A stretch of 64,000 bases of DNA from Sialis fuliginosa. Taxonomy: Eukaryota; Arthropoda; Insecta; Megaloptera; Sialidae. The DNA lies in assembly GCA_961205875.1 (NCBI GenBank), contig OY540814.1, positions 9,840,993 to 9,904,992 of the forward strand. The letters are read 5' to 3'. Position numbers and translations under genes: made by a program. The notes under the pieces were generated by a model that did not search any database, was not told the DNA's origin, and was given only the letters and a program-made list of their open reading frames with translations. This document shows, piece after piece, positions 50,690 through 63,440 of this stretch. Numbering within the stretch: the stretch's first letter is position 1; each line of letters opens with the position of its first letter.

Positions 50690-50942
50690 AAAGTTTAGTC
50701 TGGTGTATGACTTGAATGGTCCTTGGATTTATATTTTTTCGACTTGAGTAATATTATTGTTCAATGTTCATAAATAGCGTATCTTACATTCGAAATCCAG
50801 AAGAAATACTTCAGTGAAAGTTTCATCAAAATTTGTTCAGTAGTTTTTGGGATCATTGATCTTTTTTCCAGATATTATATTTTTTAAGTCCTAAACAATA
50901 ATTCTGTAGTCCACGCGAGCGAAGCCGCGCGGGCCTAGCTAG
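50690..50942 (+). mobile_element. Helitron 3' end, second copy
   Basis: The final roughly 70 bases, TTTTTTAAGTCCTAAACAAT through CCACGCGAGCGAAGCCGCGC to CTAG at 50939-50942 before T, match the end of the Helitron at 27693-28570 with about three substitutions. Upstream, GTTTCATCAAAATTTGTTCA-GTAGTTTTTGGGAT is typical interior sequence of short lepidopteran Helitrons. The 5' end cannot be placed, so the start coordinate is approximate. Confidence 0.75.
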
Positions 50943-53041
50943 TATCAAAATAAATATGTATGCCTAATTATAAATTAATGACATTCCGACGTCAACACGG
51001 ACAACCCTGCTAGAAATATATGTAGGAAAATATAATATGTCTTGTATGCATTAAAGTTTAAACAATGTATTTAGTGTGTATTTTGTTAAACTATTCGTAA
51101 ACAATTGTTTGTGTATTCGTGTGTAGAAGTCATCACAAACATAAATTAAATTTAAACAAAACAAATGTCGTACGGCAACTGTAAACGTTGGTTTTTCATT
51201 CAATCTGTATTTTGTATTATACGAGTCTCCGACTTGACTGTTTGTCCATTTTGTTTCATTCTGTTGAAGAATGAATTCTTATAGAATATACATCGATACT
51301 GTCTTATGTTGTCTGCTTTTATTTAAAAACTTTTATACATGTTTCCATGTTCTTGTCTATTGTCCATAAGTTTATATATGCAGAATGGAATATTTATGAT
51401 TCGAACTTAAAATATTCGCTTGTGTACTAAAAACTTTAAATATTAATATTTCCGTATCCATTGCTCTGCGCCTACACCAACGTATTCAAAAAATATTTTT
51501 TTGTATTTCATGCCAATTTTACTAATGTTACGATTTATTATTAAATATTGTGACATATTTTATATTCAAAAATCATCATTATATTGAAGTTCAAGTCAAA
51601 TAAAATTTTAGAAATTGTAATTCGCAATATCAAACTCAAATAGAATATTTGTTGAATTTTAATAAAAACGTATATAAGATATACTGTTTCGGGCAAGTTT
51701 TGAACTTTAATTAAAACACAAAATCAATAATTTAAAATTTAACTTCACGGAATGAATACAAATTAAACATATTTCGTTGAAAATTATTATTAAATAAATT
51801 TCAAAGGAGCCATAACAACTAAACGATGTTTAAGAAAATTAATTATTAAAAATTTCCGTCGTTGGTAGTTTCGTTGAACACGTTTCTAAGTCGATAAACA
51901 GTATTTCTGGCAATGCCTTTATTTTTGGTATTATAATTGCTTCAATCGATCCAGAACGAAAACCAATTAAATTGTGACAGTTGACACAACTCTTAAACGT
52001 CGTACAGATAAAATGGAAACGTAATATTGAACACGATTCATACAGAAGAGTAAACTTTTTCGATAATATCAATACAGAGAATTGCAGTTCTTATTAGACC
52101 TTGCTATAGTGAAATCACGACCCAATTATACGGATGATTACAGTATCGCGGATACGCGCATGCGTGTTAGCTATACTTAGGTCAGTAAATATTCAAATGG
52201 TAATATTTCAACCTGTTTTTTAATTTGATCAAGCAAACAAAAATGATTAAAAAATTGTTTTTGGTATTTGAAATATATTGATAGTATGAAATACATTATG
52301 CACATCAATTATCCTCACATAAAAATTAACTCTCCCTTCTGAGATTACAAAACAACGTATTAGAATCATTATAAAAGGGCCACATTAGCTCTATCATTTT
52401 TTTTTTATTAAATATAATATACATACAATTATTATATTACACCGAATCCATAAAATTTTTAATTATATAGAATGGGCAAGAAACTATATAATTCATGAAA
52501 AGTCCATTGCTTCATTCATGAATTAAGTAAATTATCTGCTGAGTGAGTGAGCTGAGTAGTGTATAGAATTCCCGAACTATCAAAATGACAGTTGAAAAAA
52601 TAATTTTGATATGGATGCCAAACTTAGCTTGATTTATTTAACAAACACGTAAGAGATAGAAGATTTTTATTTATTTGATTTTTTCATATTACTAATTTAC
52701 CATGTTGATGTGAATATAACCGAATGTAATATTTTTTTCACAAAACTGATACTTACTAATTAAATACATCTTTTCGAAACAGGGATCTATTTTTTTTAAA
52801 TTATATACATATGTTCCAGGATTTGGTGAACTATATATTTCAACAATAATGAAACCATTTTAACAAAAATGATTTTATATTTTAAATTAATAAATAATAA
52901 AAATCGTAAATTATTATAGAATTATTTAATCAAATGGTTACTTTGTTTTCATATACATATATGACAGACTTGATATAAGATTATTAAGTCTTTTGATTTT
53001 AAATTTTAGTTAAGAATATATTCTAAGAAATTATCTAACTA
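50943..53041. other. AT-rich sequence, nothing firmly recognised
   Basis: A frame of 77 codons on the minus strand (51839-52072) faces a plus-strand frame of about 40 codons over the same bases. Neither is recognised. Sequence at 52136-52160 (TCGCGGATACGCGCATGCGT) is a brief CpG-rich spike. Confidence 0.4.
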
Positions 53042-53100
53042 TTGGTGAAAACCGCATTAAAATCAGTTCAGTAGTTTTCGAGTTCACCTGGAACATCTGT
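53042..53100 (+). repeat. Helitron interior fragment
   Basis: GGTGAAAACCGCATTAAAAT followed by CAGTTCAGTAGTTTTCGAGT is a conserved interior phrase of short lepidopteran Helitrons as I recall them. Neither terminus is present nearby. Confidence 0.45.
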
Positions 53101-53718
53101 TTTTCTCAACGCATGAAATAAGCAAAATAATCCATCCTTTATACGATTATCTAACTAGACACAGACATATAGAAAATTAAGGTACTGGCACTAGTCATGG
53201 CCACTTTACGAGCAAGACACACTGTTCTTTGGGATTGATGGGCTTATTTTATGTAATATCCGTGAACTCAAGCTACTAATAAAATAAATACCTCTTTATT
53301 AAATCAATTTAATTAACAAAGTATGTAATTACGCTTTGGTTTTAAAATATAGCTTTTTATTTTGTTTCTGTTTTTCCTCCAGTAATGTATAATGTAAAAC
53401 CAGTAATAGGCACCCAGTGATGGACACTTGTTAATAATTACAAAATTATAAGTACCACGACACAAAAGTTACAAAATAAAGAATCATAAAATTTGAGACA
53501 ATGTAAAGTAGATTTTATGATAAATATAATAATTAATAATATAATAGTAGTGACGTTATTTTTTCAAACATTTCCGTAGTCACATGAATTTTATTGAGAT
53601 AACGACATCTTTCTCAAATTTAAATCTTTATTAATAGGTATATTTCTGAATTTTTATTTTAAAATATCAATATTTTGCATTATATTTATTGTATTTAATT
53701 GTTACTTATTATATTTTA
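53101..53718. other. AT-rich sequence, nothing recognised
   Basis: No gene or repeat identified. Confidence 0.5.
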
Positions 53719-53760
53719 GCCTGACGATGATTCTGTGAATCGAAAGCTTGCGGTTTCCTC
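53719..53760 (+). ncRNA. Hammerhead ribozyme-like core
   Basis: CTGACGA at 53721-53727 is followed by GATTC-TGT-GAATC (a perfect 5-bp stem, 53729-53741) and then GAAA at 53742-53745. This is the order CUGANGA, stem II, GAAA of the hammerhead core. One extra T precedes the stem. A short stem III (GC-TT-GC) can be drawn after GAAA, but no UH cleavage site is obvious beyond it. Penelope-like retroelements carry such motifs, so this may be the scar of one. I see no reverse transcriptase nearby. Confidence 0.3.
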
Positions 53761-55249
53761 TTCTTTAATAAATTTTGACGTTTAAACAAACAAGTTTGTT
53801 TTTATAATAATTAATAAATATATTACACTAATAATTCGTTTAAATGTCCACCGTTGTGACAGTGTGACACCCATTGGCCGACTGTCATCAAATTAAGCCG
53901 TTTTACAGTTAAGTGTCTATACCTATATTAAGACAGTAATTAAATATCAATAAATATTTCTAATTTAGTACATTTCATTAAAAAAGAGTCCAACCTGGGG
54001 TATAATCCAAGACTGGCACCAGTACCGTATTAACTGACTACGCATTACCAGCAATTACCTTTAATAGCCCAGTAGTAGTACCTTTTAATTATTTTCCTTT
54101 CTTTCTCCGCTCATTTAATTTGGATTCATGTTTTAATATTGTGCTTTTTAGGATGGTATATTTTTATTTCTTTCTAAATATTATTATATATATTTTTGTA
54201 ATATTGTATTTATCTTTTGTTTGTTGTAGTTTGAAAAAATCTTATTATTATTACAAGCTTTATATTAACTTCACATATTAGTATGTTTAGGTCAAATATT
54301 GCAACTCAAAAGACCAGTTTTAATTAGGTTACAGCTTTGAAATCTTACACACGTGTATAAGTTCGGTGGCAGTATATCTAATATTGTTCTTAATCCAATA
54401 TGGCAGATTACCTTTCTCTTCACAACCCTCTTGATATGGATATCAAATTAAAGGGCTCGACAAGTAAAATACGATAAGCTATGTGTTGTCATTATAAACT
54501 CAATATGGCGGACCTAAATAATAAAAGCTTGTGTGTAAAAAGTATTTTAAACATATTATTATATGTTTACTTAATAACCTTAATTTAGAATACACAAAAT
54601 GCTTATTCATTTGAAAATTTCATAATTTTCTTTATTTCTCCTCATTCAAATAGAAGTATCACAAAACTAAGATAATAAATTTAATCAAGATAACAAATGC
54701 GGAAGCATAAAGTATAAAAATGAAAATGATGCTGTGGCCGAGATCATATATAAATAAATACATATTTATAAGATTACAAAATATATACATTTTTATTAAA
54801 TATAAATGTATTACATTTCAAAATTCAGAAAAAATGTATGGGAAATATTCAAATTCCATTTCAAAATGAATTCATAACTGAAACGCGAATGATAAAAGTT
54901 TGAAAACAGTTTAGAAAAGAATGTCATAAAAATATTTTAATGCTAAGTTTTGTAATTTATTTAAACTGATTTTAACATTATGGGTATTTGTTTGGATATG
55001 ATAAAGAATTGTTAGATTTATTTTACATATTTTTTTTAAATAACTGCTGATTCGACGATAAACATTAAACTAAAACGCCACAAAATATATAGCCGAAAGA
55101 ATCGATATTTTTTATAAGCTGACATATATTAAGATAAATGGGAAATACAACAATTTTTTGTATTTTAATGGCAAATAAATGTAAAAAACTTCGTGAAATT
55201 ATTGGTCATTTTAATTTCCAAACACAACCATAAGTATTTCAAAAATATA
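53761..55249. other. AT-rich sequence, nothing firmly recognised
   Basis: Two AATATGGC(A/G)GA words near 54400 and 54508 are the only repeated phrase seen. No gene is identified. Confidence 0.45.
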
Positions 55250-55327
55250 TACAGTGAAACTTCAATATAACGCTTCCGTTTATTACGCGCTTTTTCCATG
55301 AGAGCGTATTAACAAAGTTTCATTGTA
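55250..55327. mobile_element. Tiny pogo-like MITE
   Basis: The left end is CAGTGAAACTTCAATATAAC and the right end, on the other strand, is CAATGAAACTTTGTTAATAC. Both are flanked by TA. The element is only about 74 bases between the TA pairs and consists almost entirely of the two terminal repeats. The ends match the pogo-like fragment at 43334-43410. Confidence 0.7.
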
Positions 55328-58065
55328 TATAAAAGAGTATCCAACATAAAAATGTCATTTATATGTACATATATTGAGTAACAAAATTTTTTATTATAAT
55401 TGCCATATACCTAAATAAAATTCAACGCATTTGATTGTATTTTAACATTACTTCTAATAAGCGTTTAAACACATCCATACTGTACAATAAAATCTGTTTA
55501 TTTCCATTTGAAGTTTGCTTTACAGAATTTTTTTGTTTTCTTTAAATCTAGACTATTCTCCAAGAACAAATATATATACATATTACTTTTCTCGGTTACC
55601 AAGTTTTATTAAGGATAATAAAACTTCAGATAAATTAGAATCAGAAATTATTCGAAGCGCGGATATTTATTATTCGACTAACTTTTACAAGCACTGGTTT
55701 TTATTAGGTTAGGATTTTATGATTGCTTACTATTACTATTTTCTATGAAGAGCTATGAAATATTAATTTACGATAGACGTCGTTTTTAAACAACGCTATC
55801 TTAAAAGTATGATCGTTAGGAAACTGTAACTTGTTGAAAAAGTTTTAAAATTGTTTTTAAAGAGCCATTAAGTTTTTTAATGTTTAAAAGATATAATTAC
55901 TGAGCAATTTTTTTTATTTTTGTTTATATATCAAATAAATGCTGACTAAATTTTTTTAATTTTTTTCAGTGATATTTCATTATCTGTTGCAATTAATATC
56001 TGTTGAGTTATTTTAAAATTGATAATTACTATAGAAAATTAACTCACGATTTAATTATTTTCAATTAAGTGTCAAAGTTTCAAAATAGACACTTTCAATT
56101 TTGATCTAGTGTAATAACAACTAATAAACGATGTAAACGAAGCAACCCTGGACACATTACATTGGCCTAGAAATTAACGATCTTGAGACTAAATTAATGA
56201 TTACATATTAGACTTAAGGGTCATTACAAACGAGCGATTTTAATTGTGGTAAGGGGGTTATTGCTACGATTTTTAATTATTTGTCGCACACTATTAAACA
56301 TTTTCCTGCCTAGTGAGGTAAAAAATGTATAGGTATTATTAATAAAAAAAAATGTGTTGAAGTCAGGTACAAATTTAAGATATATTAATTAATGTAAAAT
56401 AAATTAAAATGCATATTATTAATTTAATAATAAACTTGATATAATTGAACCAATTGGAAACGTGATTAAAAAAATTATAAAGAAATATCAAATTATAAAT
56501 GGAAAAATTGTTAATTTAAAAGGGTTGGTTTATATTTAATATAAATAAAAATCGTTCGTGTGAAACAAGACCTATTTTAATAATGTCTGAAAATGAAGCG
56601 GTTGAGAGTAAATTGACGAACCGTTCGGCATAACATTAGTGCTTGTATTATAATGAACATGAAACTGTGTGAGTTAAAGGACTTATAGACACTATAAATT
56701 ATAGCCATCTGTTACCAAGACACCAGCCAAGGGTACCTTGGCAGTGACGACGGACCAGTATCGTTATGAATTCGTATTCAAATCAATAAATGCTTATCGA
56801 TTGATCAGTACAATAATGTATTTGTTAATACATATATATCACTTAATACTGTACATTGTACATTCACTAATATATTACAGAATTACGTACATTTTTTATG
56901 GTACTAATTATAAATAGATGCCATTGTCTTTTATTATGTAGTTTAGTTTACATAATTTTAAAGCAATTTAAATATATCAAATATATAAAAAAAAACATAA
57001 TTTTAGGTATTTTATTTCCTTGAATTTTCATTAACTTTTTTGTGCGTTTTTATATATCCGGTTTCCTGTGGAAAGTATCTTTCGCATAAAAAAATTATAC
57101 TGAAATTGTGAGTTTTTTGAACTTTTCCTAGGCCGTCCTAGGCAATCCCGAGTGTGCAATTATTTAAAATAACAATACATATAATTTCGAATTATCCAAA
57201 ATTTGTTATAAAATTTTAATGTAGAAGAAAATTATGCGAAACAGAAACAATAAAAGTGATAACATAAAACAGCTGCTCACAATAAAAAATGCGTTATAAA
57301 AAATATAATTTACTTCAAAATTGCTTAATCCTTGTTATAAAATGAACATTTCATAAGATAATAAAAATGAAGTAAACTTTAAAGATAATTGCAACAATGC
57401 GACAATTTACAATAATGTTATAGACATAAAACTTAACGTTCGTTTGACAGCAGGTTCCGATTTTCAAAGCTCTTTACATCTTGTAAATGGAGACGAACGT
57501 TAATGTAAGTTTGTAAAGCGGTATCTTCCTCCTTCACTTCCACCCATACCCCACGATGTTTGCCTTTCACTTTGTTCCACCCTAATATTCGTTTTCCACT
57601 GAACCAGCGATTCCTAACTGGCGGTTCACGAAGGTAAACAAATAAAGGTAATGTTACTGAAAAATAATATTGTTTAAGAAGAAACTGGTGAGACAGTCGG
57701 TGTCAAAAGTAGCTAAATTTTAAAATTCATAAATATCTGCGCTTTAAATTTTGTAATAGAAATTATAAAAAACACAAATTATTGATAGTCATTTACTTAC
57801 ATATATGAAGCTAATTTTCCCTCCTGTATGACTATTTTGGTGTTTGAAAAGATTTTAATATAATATGGCATATTTTTTGAGACTGACTACCTATACGGCA
57901 GATTCAACTTAACAAAAATATGTTTTAAATATTATTTACGTTATTTATTGCTGCAGATAAATAAATATAATTTATATAGTTAATAAAAAATATCTGCCTA
58001 GTAAATGCACAGTGCTTCCTCGTGCTAAATTCACCAAAGATAATTAATCATTGAACAAGAGTCGC
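55328..58065. other. AT-rich sequence with one GC-richer patch
   Basis: At 57430-57640 the composition rises (TGGAGACGAACGTTAATGTA, CCACGATGTTTGCC). No known frame is seen there. The rest shows no feature. Confidence 0.45.
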
Positions 58066-58635
58066 TGAATCCGAATCTGAGGTCAAAACATGATTGGTTT
58101 TTGACATAACCTCAAAAACCCGTACATTTGAGTATGTGATGGAAAAACATATTTTTTAAGGGAATTCAAGCTGCTGATTCCAAAAATAGAGCCGTAATAG
58201 TAAATTCTATGACATAAGTTCAAAAAAATTCTTTCAGTAGCAACTTGTAAGCCAGCATTACATTTTTATGGATTTTGATCCGCAGAACCCAGTTTTTAAG
58301 TCAAATCTCTATAGTAACGAACAAATGTGTTACATTATTCCAAAAACACAGTGGCATCGCTAAGAAGGGGGTGGGTGGGGCGCGGACCGCAGATTTGACT
58401 TAAAAACTGGGTTCTGCGGCTCAAAATCCATAAAAATGCAATGCAGGCTTACAAGTTGCTGCTGAAAGAATTTTTTTTGAGATTTTATCATATATTATAT
58501 ATCTATTTTTGGAATCAGCAGCTTGAATTCCCTTAAAAAACATGTTTCTCCATCACATATTCAATAGTGCGGTTTTTTGAGGTTATGTCAAAAACCAATC
58601 GTGATAGGTGGTATTTTGACCTTAGATTCGGACTC
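58066..58635. mobile_element. Inverted repeat with about 243-base arms
   Basis: Left arm 58066-58308 and right arm 58391-58635 pair through GAATCCGAATCTGAGGTC, AAAGGGAATTCAAGCTGCTG-like blocks, CAACTTGTAAGCC and GATTTGACTTAAAAACTGGG. Identity is about 80-85 percent. The 82-base loop contains an hAT-like end (see next entry). It is non-coding. No target duplication is obvious. Confidence 0.78.
58362..58390. repeat. hAT-type terminal fragment in the hairpin loop
   Basis: CAGTGGCATCGCTAAGAAGG and then GCGCGGACCGC resemble the right terminus of the hAT MITE at 32818-33256 read inward (CAGTGGCGTCACTAGGGGGG, GCGGACCGC). Only the first roughly 29 bases are present, and the right arm of the inverted repeat starts directly after. 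Confidence 0.5.
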
Positions 58636-58770
58636 AAAATACATAGGAATACATAATTTTTGTGTGTGGCTGTGTAATCAATGTATAAAGCATATATACT
58701 TATACATATTACATATTTTTATAATTTAATTATTATTAATAATAAAAATATAATTTTTTGAAAAGCGAAT

Positions 58771-58822
58771 TCCGCCGATTCCGGTTTTGTCTGGAATTGA
58801 AAATTCCAGTTCCGGTACACCC
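58771..58822 (-). mobile_element. CCGGAA-rich transposon end, minus strand
   Basis: On the minus strand it starts AAGGGTGTACCGGAACTGGA and continues to AAACCGGAATCGGCGGAATT. It is the same family as the end at 63342. The two point away from each other, so they are not the two ends of one element. Confidence 0.55.
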
Positions 58823-58872
58823 TTAATAATAATAATAAATGAGTAATAATAATAATAAATAAATAATAAATC
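58823..58872 (+). repeat. (ATA)n-like microsatellite
   Basis: AATAATAATAATAAATGAG and a second similar run, adjoining the CCGGAA-rich end. Confidence 0.85.
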
Positions 58873-60375
58873 GCCATTGTAACAATATATTTTTATCACT
58901 GATGTTAGAAAGAATAATTCAATTACACTTTTCATCAAGTTGCAATGACTCGACGTTCCCACGATTGTTGTCGAGCAACTCACTTAAGTGGAATAGTTTT
59001 GAGGTTGAAACAACTTCGCGAAGATTATTGCCAGTTATAAATTATTCAAGACGTCCTGCATACTAATGTCTTTAGGATTAATGTACCCAAAAGATAAGTA
59101 GTATACATCTATATCATCAAAATTGCATCTTCTTACACAACTAACATTAACTACAGTACAGAGTAATGACAAGAAAGTTTCTAACTACACTATAATCGGA
59201 TAATGCCTATGAACAATCGATCTACGTATCAGTAGGTATTACTCGATAACTACACCCATTTACATATTAAGTTTTACTGGCTATTATATGTACCAGTGGT
59301 TGACAAACTTTCTATTGTACTTCATTATTTATATTTTAAAAGTTTAGTAACAGGCGATTAAGCTTCTTAACTAAAATAACCCACAGCTTTTCTTACTGGA
59401 GATTATAGCAATAAGTTAAATACAAAATTGTAATAACAATTAGAATCAAATAATATTTATATAAATGTTCTGAAACTGTAAAGATCAATCAGTTTTTGTT
59501 TCAATAATTATTTATTCCAATATTTGTATAAAAGGTACGTGCACACTTTCGATATTATTTTTCAGATTTTCCTTTTCTACAAATAATAGGTATATTTTTT
59601 AAATCTAATTATTAAAGAAAAAAATATTGTATTCACAAATATTATTACTTTATATATTTACCTTCCAGTATGTAATACATGATGTGGCCATATTGATGTA
59701 TTTGATTTAATACCTATCATGTATACAAGTTATTAAAATATACATAAATTATAATATTATTTATTAGTTGTAAATCAAACCCATTTCTGTTTGTAGAGGA
59801 TAATCAAAAATCATGTTTGTAGTCATATATTTATGTTATTATAATTAAAATCATTTGATTTTGAAGCCAAATATAGCTTATACAGGGTGTTTGGTTCGGC
59901 GAAACGAATATTTTGAAGGGAGGTAGAATGGGTCATTTCGAAGTGATTTAAGCAAATATACCTTTATACAAAGTGCAACAGTTTTTTTTTATATCGGCTA
60001 TTTTAGTAAATTTTTGAAAAAACCCATATTTATACATGTTTATGGCAAAAGTTCAAAAATTAAAGAGCCCATATTTTTCAAACATGATTTTTATATTACT
60101 TAAACGTTTATGCTACACTATCAGATCAAAATAAAATTTATGAATAGCAAAAATAAAAAATGGCTGCAGTTTAACATTTAAAAATTTATAAAACTTTGAT
60201 AAAATTATTTCTTAAAAAAATTATTTTATAAAATCTAGTACACTTACAAATGTTCAGATGGTTTTAAAAACTGCTTTATTTTATACCCTTTCGAAAAACC
60301 TACCATAATACCTACATGAATTGGCTATTTTTGTTAAAATAACTTACATTTATCTCAGAATAAGTAAGATTTTTA
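58873..60375. other. AT-rich sequence with a TACAGGGTGTTTGGTTCGG motif
   Basis: At 59880 TACAGGGTGTTTGGTTCGGC followed by GAAACGAATATTTTGAAGGG looks like a DNA-transposon end of the type common in insects. The other end was not found, and nothing else is recognised. Confidence 0.4.
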
Positions 60376-60597
60376 CATTTTTCCAGTGAGTCGATCGTAG
60401 TATGCTATTCTAAATAAATCATTAAGAACGTGATGCGATACTTTTAAAACATTTTTTTATACACATTGGACAGTATAACATCTACTTCTGTGCAAAGGAC
60501 AATCGTGTCCATTGAGTGTAAAAAAATATTTGAAAATTATCACGTCTTTAATGACTTATTTAGTATAGCATACTACGATCGACTCATTGGAAAAATG
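60376..60597. mobile_element. Inverted repeat with about 95-base arms
   Basis: Left arm 60376-60473 and right arm 60506-60597 pair through TTTTTCCAGTGAGTCGATCG, TAGTATGCTAT, ACGTGAT and CACATTGGAC-like blocks at about 80 percent identity. The loop is about 32 bases. The size and structure suit a MITE or the remains of a foldback. It lies inside AT-rich sequence without genes. Confidence 0.65.
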
Positions 60598-61219
60598 CAC
60601 GCACAAAGTTGTTACTCTTTGGGCTTTGAAACAACGCCACATTAATAATTTTTCTGAATTTTTATTCTTAATATGACAATTTTTAATAAAACTATGTACT
60701 ATTGAAAAAGTGTTCCACTAATTGTGACAACCAGTGTATTATATCAAAATTTAGCTCAGTGTTGCGTTTCGTGCATGCACAAAGGGAAAATAGACTGTTA
60801 GAAAAAGTATGAAATTTAGCCATCCGGTTTAATAGTAATTCCATAGGCATCTACTATCCAGTTATATAATACCAGATCAGTGACAATCTCATATTTCTTT
60901 GATCCAAGAAGTTGGATATATTTCTTTGATAGTGTAATAACGGCCTGACTCATAATCCACCATTTATTATAATTAATCCAAATCCCAGATTTCTAGTTCA
61001 ACGATTCAGTAGCTAGACAGCAGACAGATACAGTTTTAGGTCAATAACGTAATACATACATACATACGTAGACTATAGAATTGTCTAAAATAAATTTCAA
61101 AACAAAACGAATGTGAATAAAGAAAACACAAACGTTTTAAAACTGTAATATTTAAAACAGCACGGCCCAGTGCTAACAGTTTTATTTCTTGTAATATAAT
61201 TCCGTAATGACACAACATT
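60598..61219. other. AT-rich sequence, possible mariner end
   Basis: GTGTTCCACTAATTGTGACA followed by ACCAGTGTATTA at about 60707-60740 resembles a right-hand mariner terminal repeat. No left end or transposase was found. The rest is featureless. Confidence 0.3.
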
Positions 61220-61530
61220 TATAGAATATTCAAACAGACTCCTGCCCGAAAAACATCAGCGCCCGTTCATAAAAACAAAACTTTATAACAATGTACATCT
61301 ATCTTATGCAGTACAAGGACTCTATAAAACATTGTTCCGCCGTCGCTAAAAAGGATTCTCGTTTACTTGTTAGGTGTATTCTTCACGGTGACATTCCGCC
61401 CGACCCCTTTTAGCATATAAATCATTTCTGTAAATGTACACCCACGCAGTAGCCCGCTATACGTACCTCTGAGCTGTTTATATGTATATACTTGTATCAG
61501 TAGCGCACTGTGATAAATGTCTGAGCGTTA
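61220..61530. other. GC-richer island
   Basis: Composition rises (TTGTTCCGCCGTCGCTAAAA, ACATTCCGCCCGACCCCTTT, CAGTAGCCCGCTATACG). No recognised frame, repeat or RNA. Confidence 0.3.
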
Positions 61531-63340
61531 CTCTAAAGTGCATTTTAATCTATTTATGTTCATTGTTTTATGGTAATATGAGAAATGTCACAAAACAGAA
61601 AAAAAACTGTTGTAATATCCTTTATTCAGAGATGTTAAATATTTTATATGGAATCTTTTGATAAAGAAAATGGTTGAGGTTTTTGTTGGTTTCAATATTC
61701 TATTCTTTTGTACTGGTTTATTTTACATATCACGATTAAAATATTATGTTGTAATTATTATTTTGTACTCATTTAGTAATATTTGATGCAAGATATTTAA
61801 ATAATTTTTATGTTTTTCTTCTACGACTTTTTTCGATCAATTACGATGAATAAAAAATATGAATATACCGAACGTGAGTTTTTATATTTAAAATAAATTA
61901 ATTCAGAAAAAAATACAATAAAATGAATACTTTTTTAAATCCCAAATGTTAAAGGTATATGTTTCAAAAGTTTATTATTAACTTTTTATTTTATTTTAAA
62001 AAGATTAAAAAAAGTTTCGAACAAATATTTAATATGAATTCACGTAGAATCAGATCCTTTAAACAAAAATACAGGTTGTCAGTTGAAAAATTAAAATTAC
62101 CATTTAAAAAAGAATACATAAAAAAATTAAAAAATATCATAATATTGCTCCACTCTAAACTGAGTAATTTTTTCTGAAAATTTGTTCTGTAAACAGCGTA
62201 ATTTTCGAAATAAAAATTAATTATATAGGTACATACATACTGATATGTTTTATAAAACATATATATAAGAATGTAATATTAAAACAATTGTACGCCACTG
62301 TTGAGCATGCACTTACATATATTTTTACAATAATACATAAAAACATAAAAAGCTACACCAAACACTATATATATACAATGTATATTATACATAAATACAT
62401 AAGTACAACTTTATCTGTGTGTGTGTGTGTGTGTGACGGTATCGAATATTCAACGGATAAATTTTTAATTATGTACCTTTTAAACTTTTCTGAATGTATA
62501 TGTACCTTCGTCATTGACGTAGACAGGTTTTCAAAACAAAAAAATATGGTGAATATTTAGAAGTGGGTGAAGTAAAGGTCTGTTTTATTTATTTATTAAA
62601 AAAACTCCCCAGTTTAAAAGTTCAATATCAGGATTATTGAAAGCGGATGTATTCTTGGTTTAGTTATTAATGTTGAAATCGATATTTTTGACAGACCTCG
62701 ATACTTATCAATTTATAATTTGAAATATGTTACTCATGGACTACACACGTGTCTTTATAAATATATTATATAAATATATTTTATTTATATATCGAATTTA
62801 TTTTACGAAATTGTCATATTTTATTTTAGAATATTAAGAAGTATGCTACGTACCCCTTGGGGTACGACTACCACCACACTTTGGTAAACACTGCTCTAGA
62901 CAATACAAATATAATTAGCATAGATTCTCTATATATTTGTAATGTTCCACAACAGTTTTCAAACACAAACAATAAAATAATAAAATTATTTGATCAATCA
63001 GCATTTCTATTAATTCAGCGTACATATATTAATTACTGATCTGCCGATTTATGTTCCCTAGAGATTTACAAAATCTGTTTTCAATAAATTCATAATAACA
63101 ATATAATGAAAAGCTTCATTTTACCTAGTATTCAGTACAAAAGACAACATTGTATATTGCTCCCTATGTTTACACTTTGTTATATACACATTTATCATTG
63201 CATGTTTGAAAATTATAACATATCTACATATTATATATAATTGTCTATTTATAAATAATAAATCTTTGTTATTCTCTTTTGTTCGTTCATTTATTTTGTT
63301 ATCGAAAGTTAAATTGAACATTGGAAATATATATAATTAT
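61531..63340. other. AT-rich sequence, nothing recognised apart from a microsatellite
   Basis: Overlapping opposed frames at 61959-62260 are K/F/I-rich shadows of AT-rich DNA. A TG dinucleotide run lies at 62416-62435. Confidence 0.5.
62416..62435 (+). repeat. (TG)10 microsatellite
   Basis: Ten uninterrupted TG units. Confidence 0.95.
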
Positions 63341-63341
63341 T

Positions 63342-63440
63342 AGGGGTGTACCGGAACTGAAATTTTGAGTTCCGGCCGGAACCGGAATTACCGGAATTCA
63401 CGAAAAAAATCCGGCCGGAATTCCGGCCGGAACCGGAATT
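63342..63440 (+). mobile_element. CCGGAA-rich transposon left end, running off the window
   Basis: AGGGGTGTACCGGAACTGAA is followed by an irregular array of CCGGAAT, CCGGCC and GGAATTCCGG words, with GGCCGGAA appearing three times. The first 16 bases are nearly the same as the minus-strand end at 58822. Subterminal arrays of this kind occur in hAT-type elements, but no target duplication can be checked because the element would extend rightward, with its other end not in view. Confidence 0.55.

Noticed and set aside
51839..52072. 77-codon minus-strand frame with several cysteines
   Set aside because: A plus-strand frame of about 40 codons is also open over the same bases, neither is recognised, and no splice or start context supports either.
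58726..58983. 85-codon minus-strand frame
   Set aside because: It is formed by an ATA microsatellite (poly-Y/I) and the CCGGAA-rich transposon end.
58771..63440. The two CCGGAA-rich ends as termini of one 4.6-kb transposon
   Set aside because: Their orientation is outward, opposite to what a single element requires.
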